From assembly GCA_949987705.1 (NCBI GenBank), contig OX465281.1, positions 192,187,112-192,251,111 on the forward strand: a DNA stretch of 64,000 nt. Direction: 5' to 3'. Position 1 is the first letter of the stretch; the number at the start of each line of letters is the position of its first letter. Below are positions 22,256 through 32,339 of the stretch, one piece after another. Under the pieces are notes generated by a model. The model had not been told where the DNA came from and made no database searches. It worked only from the letters and a program-made list of their open reading frames with translations. Source of the DNA: Thereva unica (taxonomy: Eukaryota > Arthropoda > Insecta > Diptera > Therevidae). The position numbers and the translations under genes were made by a program.

Positions 22256-23793
22256 ACTTCTGTACCCTCACCTTCGGATGTAGATGTAAATCTTCTCAAT
22301 GCTTCCTTTATTCAATTTCCTCCTGATAACACACTCTCCTCTCCCACGTACTCCCCTTCATCTAGCTCACTCAGTACTGATGGTTTCAACTTTCGTTGTG
22401 TAGACTCCTGTGAAGTTCTTGAAACATTGCTGTACATCTCATCTAACAGTATCGGTTGTGATGAAGTTTCTCCGCGGTTTCTTAAGTTACTCTCTCCACT
22501 AATTCTGGAAACCATCACTCATGTCTTTAATTACTGCGTGACAACTTCACAAGTGCCCCTGATTTGGAAAAAGTCTGTTGTGATTCCATTACCAAAAAAA
22601 TCCTGTCCAGTCGATTTAACAGATTATCGTCCTATTAGTATTCTTCCCTTTCTTGCCAAAGTCTTTGAGAAAATTCTCTTCGGTCAGATCACGCGCTATA
22701 TTGAATCTAACAATTTCCTTTCTAAACTACAATCTGGCTTCCGTAAAAACCATAGCTGCGAAACTGCTGTATTGAAGGTAACTTCAGATCTTCGTTCAGT
22801 CCTCGATCAGGGAGATGTAGGAGGGACAGGGAGATGTAGGACATTCTATAATTTTTCTTCTTCTGCCATCAGACTTTTCTCCTCCCTTCTGTCTAATAGG
22901 TCACAGTGTGTTCGTCATAACGGGGTCGCGTCTTCATTCCTACCAGTACTTGTAGGGGTTCCACAAGGCTCAATTCTCGGTCCTCTCCTTTTCTCTTTGT
23001 ATGTCAACGATGTTACCTCCGTTATTCAACGCTGCTCATTTCATCTATATGCTGATGATCTTCAGTTGTACACCTCGTGTCCTCCTAGTAAAATCAGACC
23101 TTGCATCTCAAATCTTAATGGTATTCTGTAACAAATAAATGAGTGGAGTTCTTCCAATTTTCTCAAATTAAATCCTAATAAGTCCAAAGCACTCATCCTT
23201 AAACGTCCCAATAGGTCCCTGGACAATATTCCAAATATCGTCCTTGATAATATTCCTCTTCCCTTTGTTGAATGTGTCAATAATCTCGGTATTATTATTA
23301 ATGACAGACTATCCTGCTGCGATCATGTCTCACTTATGCTCTCCAAGATCTATGGCACATTGCGTAAACTTTGGCTCTATGGTAATCTCTTACCACAATC
23401 TATTCGTGCCAAGCTAGTTAAAACTCTCGTGGTGCCACATTTTCTTTATGGTGCCCTTGTTTACATTTCTTTGTGTCTGGCATACAACATTCTTTATTAG
23501 GTCACGACATTTTTCGTCTTCTTGACATCATGGCACTGGTCCTCCTACATAAAGCATTTTATGCTAAAAGTCCTGTATACCTCTCCGACTTCCTAGCTCC
23601 TTTACAGTCCCTGAGATCAATCAAATTCCTTATACCTGCTCATTTGTCCCTAATTGGTAGTCGCTCCTTCTTTGTGTATACAATTAGACTTTGGAATCGC
23701 CTTCCTAACGCAATAAAAAGGATAGGCACAGCAGCAACTTTCAGAAAGCAAGCATCCAGTTTTCTCTCTTCCTCTTCCGCACCTTTTCTTTAG
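22256..23793 (+). pseudogene. Reverse transcriptase remnant of the CR1/Jockey-like LINE
   Basis: The frame from about 22256 shows fingers motifs DYRPISILPFLAKVFEKI and QSGFRKNHSCETA, then VGVPQGSILGPLLFSLYVND and the catalytic LYADDLQLY. The segment with the first catalytic aspartate (DFSKAFD-type motif A) is missing: at about 22808-22840 there is a short local duplication (GGGAGATGTAGGA twice) where about 40 residues should be. A TAA follows at about 23129-23131, after which thumb sequence (NNLGIIINDRLS) is visible in another frame. It cannot make an active polymerase. Confidence 0.8.
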
Positions 23794-24225
23794 TTCTTTT
23801 TATTTCCTTTCTATTTTTTCCCCTATCTAACCCTCTTATCTATCCCCTATAATTTTCTTTTCACTTCAACTTTATTTATTTAAGGCTAGTTTAAGTTATT
23901 TTTGTTTTTTTGTTTTAAGATTTAAATTTTTTTTTCTTGCCGTTTGTTCTGTACTTTAAAAGATGTAGTTTTTGTGTACTGCCCCAATAATTGTATAATA
24001 AAATAAATAAATAAATAAATAAATAAACAAGTTCAGTTAAAATATGACTCAATGTAAACAAAGTTGACGTTATCAGCATTTTTGGAGCGGCACATCATTA
24101 TGAGATGCAGCTGAATACACAAAATTAACTTGAAATTTCATGAAGCAATCAGAATCAGCAAACAAAGTTGGCATTCAAAATATGTGAACAAGGTTGCCGG
24201 GGTGATTTTCTAGGCACGACTAAAT

Positions 24226-24448
24226 GGCCCCTGTGCTGAAAGTCGAGTCGTATTTCGTGACAAGTCGTTTGAGTTGAAGAGAGTGACGTTTCAGTCGAAT
24301 TATGACTTTCAGTATAGTGGCATCGAGTGGAAATGCTAAGTGTAGTTTAGGCCCCTGTACTAAAAGTGGTGGTTCGACTGCAAAGTTACTTTCTTCAACT
24401 CAAATGACTTGTCACGAAACATGACTCAACTCTCAGCACAGGGGCCAA
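24226..24448. mobile_element. MITE with GGCCCCTGTGCTGA ends
   Basis: Left end GGCCCCTGTGCTGAAAGTCG, right end inverse (CAGCACAGGGGCC), sharing CGACAAGTC-like inner words. AAT flanks both sides (24223-24225 and 24449-24451), suggesting a 3-bp duplication. A related fragment with AACTCAAACGACTTGTCACG is at about 28598-28625. Confidence 0.65.
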
Positions 24449-24454
24449 TCATAC

Positions 24455-25146
24455 TTAAAACCTCCAGATATGATTGAACAAGTTCAGTTAAAATGCATAC
24501 ATATGTACATATATCTCAATGTAAGAAAAGTTGGCCATATCAACATTTTTGGAGTGGGGAAATTCTTTTGACATGCAGTTGTATAAACAAAATTAACTTG
24601 AAACTTTATGCCGTGGTCAGGAACTTGCGAGGGACTATCGCGCTGGAGTCTTGGGTAGGATCTAAGCTTTTAACCCTAAAATCATATAAATACTCGAAAA
24701 AGTGAAACATGTGTGATCAGGTCTGATCAAATCCTTATTTTTCACAATTCGTAGCTATAAGCCTCGGAATAAACAGCAGCAGCAAAGAAAAAGTAAAAGT
24801 GCAAATTACAAGTGAATAATGTGGATGTGCTACGCAGCTGAAACTTAGCCAAAAGCCGTGGCTTTAGAGAGTGCAATTAGACGAATGGAACATCAGCTAA
24901 GTGATTTCCAACATGATGCAATACTTTGCCAAATAGCGAATATGAATGCGAAGATGAACAGTATTTTAAAGGCATAGAGGAGATATAGCGGTGTGTTGTC
25001 GATTCTTGTCGTGTAAAATCTGCTAACATAAACGACAGCTTATTTGGTGTGCTGTCAGTCGTTTTTATTGTAGTTTTGTTGTCACTTTTGGTCAGGCTGT
25101 TTGCGTTAGTAACAAAGTAGGAAAATTTGATAGAAAATCTATATTT
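24455..25146. other. Unassigned sequence with a direct repeat of 24027-24150
   Basis: 24478-24610 repeats, with changes, the block that follows the LINE tail. The remainder up to the transposon at 25147 shows no gene. Confidence 0.4.
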
Positions 25147-25749
25147 GGCTAGCTAAGAACAGAAATGATCCAAGTAGCATTTTTGGTAAAACTGAGTTAT
25201 GCCACTTTTTGGGCTCCTTATGTATGAAGTAAGTTTATGCAAAAGTAATCCAGGTGTTATTTAGTACTTTTTCGAACAAACTCTTTTTTTTTACATTTCT
25301 GTATTTCAACAGAAATTGTAAATTTTTCGTGCAGAAGTGATCTAAGTTAATTGAATGCTTCTTGGATCACTTCACCGTTGATTTAAACTAAGTGCAGAAG
25401 TAATCTATGTGAATTGTTGTCACTTAGATCACTCTTTAATTAAAAAAAGTTTTGCTAATGTAATCTAAAATTGAATCATGTCACTTGGATCAAAATTCTA
25501 TTCAATTTTTTTTATTTTAAAAAAGTGTGTATGGCAACATTATTAAAAGAAATCCTACGTTTCTATGTACGTTCCTCACGAGCTTTTAGGGGCCCAATAC
25601 GCCATCATCATCTCCACTTCCCCCTTCATCTAAAAGCTCCGAGAGGAACGAACAGTCTAATAACCGTCTTCAGTTTGATTGTGAAAGCTGTTTGATTGAT
25701 TCATTCGCCAGATTTATTTTTTGTGCTGCGAATGTGATTACAAATTAAA

Positions 25750-25816
25750 ATGTATACGCGATCTAGGAGATTAAGTGACCTGGTAAAACAAGTTGGTAAA
25801 AATGCCTCAACATCGA
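25750..25816 (+). CDS. Transposase-like gene of the 25147-28200 element, exon 1
   Basis: ATG at 25750 opens a basic start (MYTRSRRLSDLVKQVGKN) that runs to a GTAAGTAC donor at 25817. The proposed intron is 25817-25892 (76 bp, acceptor TTTTATTTTAG). The join keeps the frame of the long second exon. This start is preferred to a start inside the long frame because the sequence between would otherwise encode an unlikely hydrophobic N-terminus read through the intron. Confidence 0.65.
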
Positions 25817-25892
25817 GTAAGTACTATTTTGGAAACATTAGGCAGTTTTTTGATGATGGAGAGGTTGTTGCGAATTTTGGTTTTTATTTTAG

Positions 25893-27886
25893 TATCTGCA
25901 AGGGATACTTCTTCGGAAACAGAGCCAGATCCCTACAGTGATAGTAGTGAATCCTATCACCCATCAAAATCATCAGTGTCTGAAAATGAAAATATTGAAA
26001 ATATATCTAGTTTTATAAATCTGGAACCTAACACAAATGGGGAAGGAACTTCATCAAGAGCACAAAATATGGGACAGTCTGAAGAAGCAGTGCGAGCTCG
26101 AAAACGTAGAAATGAAAAGATGTGGCAAAGAAATATTATTAAAGAAAAACGGAACAAAGGTGAAGAGTATGTAAATTATTCTGGAAACATAATACCAGCA
26201 AAAATTTTTACACCTGTTTTATGCACTTGCAAAAGAAAATGTAGTGATAATGTTCCTACAAGCGTACAACAGCGTATTCATTCTAACTTCTATAATTTGG
26301 ACTGGAATGGACAAACTGCATGGCTATGTGCTACTGTGAAAATAAGTTTGCCTAAGAGAAGAAAAAAACGGGTCAGCAGGCGACCCAGTCATAAGCAACA
26401 CACAAGAAAGTTAATTTTCGGGGAGCATCAGGTTTGTAAGTCCTTTTTTCTTAAAGTTCTTCAAATTTCCAATAAAAGATTAGACTATGCCCTTACAAAG
26501 AAGAAAGACCCAGAAACAAATATACCCTTGCCAGATCAAAGAGGTAAACAAGTGTCAGCTAATAAAATCAAAGATGAAGACAAAGACTTTGTAAAGCAGC
26601 ATATTGAGAGTATTCCTCGTTATGTGAGTCACTATGGAGAAAGCTCTTCTAATCGCCAGTACCTGGAACCAAATTTAAATCTACAGAAACTATACTCATC
26701 TTATGTTGAAAAATGTAGATCAGCTGGTAAAGAACCTGTTAAAATGCATTACTACAGAACCATTTTTAACAACTGCAACTTGCATTTTTACATTCCAAAG
26801 AAGGACACCTGCAAAACTTGTGACATATTTTCGATAGAAATTCAAAATGAACATGATACTGAAAAATGTTTGCAAATCAAATCAAAGCAAAGAGAACATC
26901 ATGCTTTAGCTGAAAAGGCCAGATCATTGATGAATTCATACAAAGATAAAGCATTGAATAATGGCAACTCATGCTTAATCACATTTGACTTGCAACGTAC
27001 TCTTCCAACACCTTTGTTACAAACAGGCGAAGTTTATTATCTGAGACAGTTACACACATTGAACTTTGGAACTCATTTGTACTTACCAGAAGGTGAAAGG
27101 ATTAATATGAATATGTGGTATGAAACAACTGCTGGCAGGGGGTCACAAGAAGTCATATCATGTCTCTATTACAATATCCTGCATACAATTCCTGAGAATA
27201 TAACAAATCTCCATACTTTCTGTGATTCATGCACAGAACAAAACCGTAATTGGAATCTATTTTTTTTCATGATGTACATGGTTAATGCTGTTAAACACTT
27301 AAAAGACATTACTGTTTGCTATCTCATCAGTGGCCACTCATTTCTGCCCAATGATTCAGATTTTTCCGACATTTCTAAAGCTCAAAAGAAACAGCAGCAC
27401 ATATACACCCCAGAACAGTGGATGGACATGGTTAGAAATTGTAGGAGGAAAAAACCATTTATGGTGACAAATATGGTTGGAAAATTTGTAGACTTTTCAG
27501 GATTAGAAAAAATCATGAACAATAAAGGTCTAAGCGGTAATGGCAATAGGATTCTAATATCTAAAATGAAAAAAATTAAATTTTGTAAAGGAGATAGTAG
27601 AATATATGTCAATGAAGACTACTCTGATAATTATGACTTTGTAGATTTAGACAAAGGAGGGAATAGGGACATATTTTTAGATACTCTAAAGTCTTTCAAA
27701 CCAACAGAAAAAATGAATATAAAGCCTTTATCCCATCAAAAAATGCAGGATTTGAAGAAAATGCTGCACTATGTGCCACCATGTCACCATGGTTTCTATT
27801 TAAACCTACCTCACCTTGGTAGAAGAAATGCACCTGAAGATCAGCTAGATGTTCTTCCAAATGAAGAGGGTGATGAAAACTTATAA
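25893..27886 (+). CDS. DDE-like transposase of DUF7869-type, exon 2
   Basis: With exon 1 the product is about 686 residues. It begins with an acidic, serine-rich stretch (EPDPYSDSSESYHPSKSS), then a basic region (RARKRRNEKMWQR), a C-x-C-x3-C group (VLCTCKRKC), a CKSFFLKVLQISNKRLD helix region, and a second cysteine pair in PKKDTCKTCDIF. The catalytic-type core follows: FDLQRTLPTP (Asp codon at 26987), FCDSCTEQNRN (Asp at 27224) and GHSFLPNDSDFSD (acidic codons at 27353 and 27359). This pattern resembles a widespread insect family I know as DUF7869-containing proteins, which I infer to be RNase H-fold transposases. No stop or frame break is seen. An AATAAA lies at 27908-27913. Exact superfamily unverified. 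Confidence 0.8.
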
Positions 27887-28204
27887 TTTATATCATTGTA
27901 TTTCATTAATAAAGATATTTTAATATAAAAGTTCTTTGTTGTCATTACTGTTACAACGTTTAATTATTTTTGATTGTTGCAGAAGTAATCCAAGTACACA
28001 ATGATATCTATAACTTTATCTACACTGCATGTGTTGAAAAACATATCTAAGAAAGTTTAAGTTATGTTTATATCTATCATTTAGCAAACATCTTCTAATA
28101 CATCTATTAGATGCAATTACGAAATACATAAAAACGCGTTTCGCTCATTATCTCAACATTACCAATATGTTACTTGGATCATTTCTGTTCTTAGCTAGCC
28201 ATTT

Positions 28205-29675
28205 GTTATTTTGGAGTGTCAAATTTCAATAATTTCAGAATAAAAATTACAAATAGAAAACAATTCCAAACATAAGTTTGAATTTTAGAAAACCATCCAG
28301 ATGTGGCTAAAGGGCAGAGATATGCTGATAAATTACACAAATGTTTGGGAATAAATAATAACATAACATTTTTTATTCTTCGCGTTTGCTATCCTCATCC
28401 TCCGAACTACTAAACTACAACTCAGCAGAATTTAAAATCTTTAATCTCAAATTGTTAATAATTTATTAAAATTTTCTCGAAACACAAACGCAAAAATGTT
28501 TTTTCTTCAAACTAAAAATGTTTATTTATTACAAAATACAAAAACTTAGCACATAAACTCTCTGGCTAATGTGCTGACAGTCGTAATTTACGACAATTTC
28601 TTCAACTCAAACGACTTGTCACGCCACCCGCACACCAACTAAAAAACGAGACGACAGCGCCATATACATGCGACAGCAGGCAGCAAACGCTTTTTCGTCT
28701 TAAATAAAAAACTGAAACGTCAAAAAAGCTGCCTTGACGGGCAGCAAAATTAGGATTAGGAATGAAAATGCAGCGGCAGCATTCAGTGCTGCTTCTGTGG
28801 TCATGTGACCCGCGTTGACCAATAGAAACAGTTTGCTGCTGATATTTTTGTTGCGCTGCTTTGGATCTGATACAGCTGATACATCTGATACATAGGATTG
28901 AGGAAAAATAGCAGCAAGGAATCAGAACGGCACTCCCTAGCTAGAGTTGATAGTGATCAGTCACACGATACACGACGCGTAACATTTAAATTTATATGTC
29001 AATAAATTAGTTGTATATTACTTTGAATCGTGCGTTTCTAATTGATATTGTTACAGTGTTTTATTGTATTTGAAGATCTAACAATCACGACACAGTGTGC
29101 ATCAATTTAATTATTTGATGCACCCGTGTAAACTGGCTCCATGTCTCATTGATGTTATAAATATTATGCGGATCAAGGTTTTTAATAAAATTAAATACTT
29201 CGCTTAACTTGGATTCAAGCTCGCTTACTTTTCTTTCATCTTTTAGAGTTGCTATGTTGAGTTTTGGTGAGCGCGTTAGCCTTTCTTTTTTTAACATTAG
29301 AAAGTCTTGCTCTGATCCTTCATTTGACCATAAAGGGGCCCGAGTCAGCATTGACAATCTTCTAAAAGGCTTGTTTAAAGAGTTGGAATTAGAAACTAAT
29401 TCAAGTGTATCATCAACACATCAACGGCAACAAAATTAATTAAATAAATAGGGCCACCAAAACATAATGAAAATATTGAATTTAACTACACATAATTGCA
29501 AAAAAATGCTTATTATCTTTTAAACAATTATATTTATTTTAATATAAAAACGTACATTATAAAAAACATTAAAATTTACACAAATTAAAAAATAGTTCAC
29601 AGGTTTATAGTATTAAAATCCAAAATTAACAAATAAAACAATTCTATAAAAGGCACGGGATTGTTATTGCACAAT
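28205..29675. other. Unassigned sequence downstream of the transposon
   Basis: No supported gene. It contains a fragment of the MITE family of 24226-24448 (28598-28625), CAGCAGCAGGCAGC-like words at 28670-28880, and open frames on both strands at 29085-29440 that I do not recognise. A possible AATAAA for the minus-strand anillin gene lies near 29533-29538 (TTTATT on the + strand). Confidence 0.4.
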
Positions 29676-30269
29676 TTAGGTCCATTTTAATAAAAATTCG
29701 CCAACATTATTTAAATTTGTTAACCAGAAGTTAAGATCTTCGCAATTATCAGCAGAAAATCGGAATGTTTTCTCATTATCACTATCATTTAATAATTTTA
29801 TCACAAAACATCTTGGCCTCGGGCATGTATCTCGATCTGCTGCTTCAATTGGATATGAGACGACTTTAGCTAAATCGATTATAAAAACTGGTGGCTTTTC
29901 AGAGGAATCTTGAGGATAATCCCAAAATTCTAATGTAAAAGCATTTAGCCGGCACCAGCGACGATTCCAAGAATTTTTTGGATCCTCAACATTTAAAAAT
30001 CCCTCGAAGGCAAATTTGTCAAAATATATTTCAACTTGAGCACCTATGGTTATGTCGTTAAAAATATTTTTTCGGCGCGCTACCACGGTAAGTGGTAAAA
30101 TAAAGTTCTCATTGTAGGCGTATAGGCAAATTTTATCGGCCGGCAGTTGTTGACGTTCTACATCAACGCTGTAAGGAACAAAACTGGATGCTGTCAGCAT
30201 TAGAGATCCGTGCAAACGAAATCGAGAAAAAAGCTCCTCGCCAGAATCGGATGAACTATATATGGTTTT
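29676..30269 (-). CDS. scra: Anillin/scraps-like, last exon (end of anillin homology region plus PH domain)
   Basis: Acceptor AATTCTAG at 30273-30270, stop TAA at 29676. It encodes KTIYSSSDSGEELFSRFRLH, the rest of the anillin homology region, then the PH domain: FEGFLNVEDPKNSWNRRWCRL, the LEFWDYPQD strand and a long C-terminal helix (DLNFWLTNLNNVGEFLLKW). The FEGFL...WNRRWC...WDYP pattern matches the anillin PH domain, which with the preceding region binds septins, RhoA-related partners and membrane phosphoinositides at the cleavage furrow. It joins the previous exon in phase 0. Anillin is the best match, not any other PH protein, because of the matching upstream exon. Confidence 0.85.
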   Translation of the reverse strand, partial: KTIYSSSDSGEELFSRFRLHGSLMLTASSFVPYSVDVERQQLPADKICLYAYNENFILPLTVVARRKNIFNDITIGAQVEIYFDKFAFEGFLNVEDPKNSWNRRWCRLNAFTLEFWDYPQDSSEKPPVFIIDLAKVVSYPIEAADRDTCPRPRCFVIKLLNDSDNEKTFRFSADNCEDLNFWLTNLNNVGEFLLKWT

Positions 30270-31715
30270 CTAGAATTGAAATGGAGTAATAATAGTATAA
30301 ATCAATAACAGTAATATAAAATTATTGTAGTAAGTCAGAAGGCGGCAGGCAATTGTTAAAAAAGTTTTGACGATCCTGTTTATGATATGCCAAAAATTTA
30401 AAATTTCTGTGGACATACATATTTTTATAAAGTATGAGTACCCTTTCAATAATCTAATAATCTCAACTTCTTGCGCAAAGTAGGATCGAGTCTTTATTTA
30501 TTTATTCGCCAAACATATTATAACAAAGAATAAAATAAATCATTATGATGAAGTATAAAATAACTTGTCTTAAAGTATTGTTTAAGGAGGTCAAAAAGTT
30601 TTTTTACAGAATGCTTTATTTATTAAAAGGGACTAACATTAGCCTCGATTCCCAGATGCGGCGGATCGGAAGTTTTCTATATTAAAGTAATTCACTTTTA
30701 TTACCTCGAAATTTTCATAAAATAAGTAAGTTTTCATCCGGTGGTCAGTCACCAGTAAGATAGGTGCAGTGTATTTAAATATGCACGTGCCGTTACTATC
30801 TCGGAATAGAGGAAGTGCGATCATAACCTCCTCGTGGTGGCCACTGGAAGCTGTCCTGCAGGGATGGATTAATATGATCGGGTTTCCAAGCCAAGATGTG
30901 AAATTATCGTGTCGAGGGGTACATTGCAGTGGGTAGGTTTTGTATTAACGCCCCAGCAGTATAATGCCTTATTCTGATACGGAGACTTTGTCAAATGGAT
31001 GCTCTCGTGAACCCTTTCCCTACAAACCAAAGTCGGCAAGGCGGCCTGGAGCCCGGGTAGCCAAGAAGCAGACAGCCTTCGCTCTGCCCAAGGTTCCTAG
31101 GCTGACTAAAGGGCAAAGAGGGGGGCGGCGGAGTGGAATTGGGGAGCATACCCGAACCCGCTTTCGATAATTCCGTCCCAACAGAGCGAACGGAAGACGG
31201 AAGCTTGAACAATCAAGTATAAGCGACAAGTCACTAGGCAGGCTCGCAAGCATGAAATATAGTGGCCAAGTGAATGGACGCAGTACTTTTGGATCCAATA
31301 TCTCACTACAAGAAAAATTACTCGTAACAGACCTTCGTCTTCGGGAATCAGAAATAAAAATTAACCAGAAAAATTCGCTAAGTGAGAGGAAAATCGTGCA
31401 GGTGATAGGCTTCGGTAGTCACACGGGTCGTGTAGATTTCTCAGAGCAAGAAAAAAAATTTCTTCTAAATTGATTAAATGCTGTTGCCAGGTACGAGAAA
31501 TATAGGATCCCAGATAGAGCATCATTTTTAGGAATCGGCTCGCAGCATATGCCTCGGAACCGGATGGACAATACGACGACGTTCTTTGCTTTTGGAGCAA
31601 GGACACTGTCTTGATGATCGTGAACTAATGTCCAACTCTACTAATAACAACATTAATCTTATACTAGAGTGGGGAAGGAAGAATCGTGTCGAATTCAACT
31701 CTGCCAAAACCTCCT
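30270..31715. other. Anillin intron: LINE fragments and unassigned sequence
   Basis: 31545-31605 matches the 5' part of the RTE-like LINE (ATGCCTCGGAACCGG and the CGACGACGTTCTTTGC region, compare 41672-41740). 31628-31700 encodes SNSTNNNINLILEWGRKNRV, a Jockey/CR1-type reverse transcriptase piece. A longer frame at 30964-31473, broken by one TAA near 31168, may be another element's 5' frame; I cannot name it. Confidence 0.5.
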
Positions 31716-31717
31716 CG

Positions 31718-32182
31718 GGGGCCTCGGTAGTCTAGGGGTAAGGCGCCTGACTACTATCCTCAGAGGTCCCGGGTTCGATTCCCGGCGGTGCCACGGTCCT
31801 AGCCTTTCCCAATTTCCCGCCTACATAACTTTCCTTCTTTCTTCTCCCCTCTTTACATTCCTGATTCCTTCTGTCATAGCCTTCCTTAGCCCTTCCCCTC
31901 TCCACCAAAGCGCATGTCATCGGTTGGTTGATGAGATTCAACTCGTTTCAGGAGGCACAACACTCCAGCGAGTTGTTTCTCGATGCCCCGATTTCAAAGT
32001 CGTGATAGTAATGGTTGGGAGTAGGTGGACTAAAAAAAATATCGAGAGAAGGTTGTGGCAGTTCCTTCCTCCCCGACTAGAGCTGCTGTTCGACATTGCA
32101 CTCTATATGAAGAAAATAGATTGTCAACAGTATAAAGGGCCTTTCCTGTGACTCTAGTCTTTCACATAAAAAAAAAAAAAAA
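31718..32182 (+). mobile_element. tRNA-derived SINE with poly(A) tail
   Basis: The head (31718-31793) looks like a tRNA: an A-box-like TAGTCTAGGGGTAAGGCG, a perfect T arm around GGTTCGATTCCCGG and a GCCA end. The acceptor and anticodon stems have mismatches. A unique body of about 375 bp follows, ending CTAGTCTTTCACAT and a run of A (32168-32182). A related 3' end (CTAGACTGTCACATAAAAAA) is at about 53622-53680, so it is a dispersed family. It lies inside an anillin intron. Confidence 0.75.
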
Positions 32183-32339
32183 CCAAGTACAGCCTTATTT
32201 AAAAAAACAGTTCAACAAAAGTTCCCCCACCCCTCTCTCGTACTAAACTTACTGCTATACATTGCACCATGACGTGACAAATGACATAACGGACTAATAG
32301 TAAAAAAGGGTGACTTCTGAGCTTAGCACTGCCACATAA

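Larger units (their letters stand above)
21140..24028 (+). mobile_element. CR1/Jockey-like LINE, endonuclease lost, tail (AAAT)n
   Basis: It carries an ORF1, a broken reverse transcriptase and a 3' tail of repeated AAAT (about 23999-24028). The region between ORF1 and the reverse transcriptase is only about 140 bp and lacks the endonuclease. A further internal deletion in the RT removes the motif-A region. The 5' limit is approximate. Sequence next to the tail (24029-24150) recurs in direct orientation at 24478-24610. Confidence 0.75.
25147..28200 (+). mobile_element. Apparently complete DNA transposon, 3,054 bp, with subterminal repeats
   Basis: The ends are exact inverted repeats for 30 bases (GGCTAGCTAAGAACAGAAAT then GATCCAAGTA) and continue imperfectly for about 30 more. 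ATTT flanks both ends (25143-25146 and 28201-28204), a 4-bp target duplication. Inside the ends a motif like GCAGAAGTRATCYAAGT recurs in both orientations at about 25241, 25331, 25361, 25394, 25421, 25481 and 27979; the inner half of the TIR is itself a version of it (AACAGAAATGATCCAAGTA). It contains one transposase-like gene with an intron. The interior is free of visible decay. Confidence 0.88.

Noticed and set aside
24000..24028. Independent microsatellite
   Set aside because: The AAAT repeat is the tail of the LINE.
25793..25892. Transposase N-terminus read straight through the long frame
   Set aside because: It starts at TTG, has a hydrophobic run unlike the rest, and is bracketed by good splice sites.
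30639..30824. Extra anillin exon between 34376 and 30269
   Set aside because: The exons at 34376 and 30269 already join in phase with continuous anillin homology; this frame shows no anillin motif.
31718..31793. A functional tRNA gene
   Set aside because: The A/B boxes and T arm are good, but the acceptor and anticodon stems have mismatches, and the sequence continues into a SINE body with poly(A).
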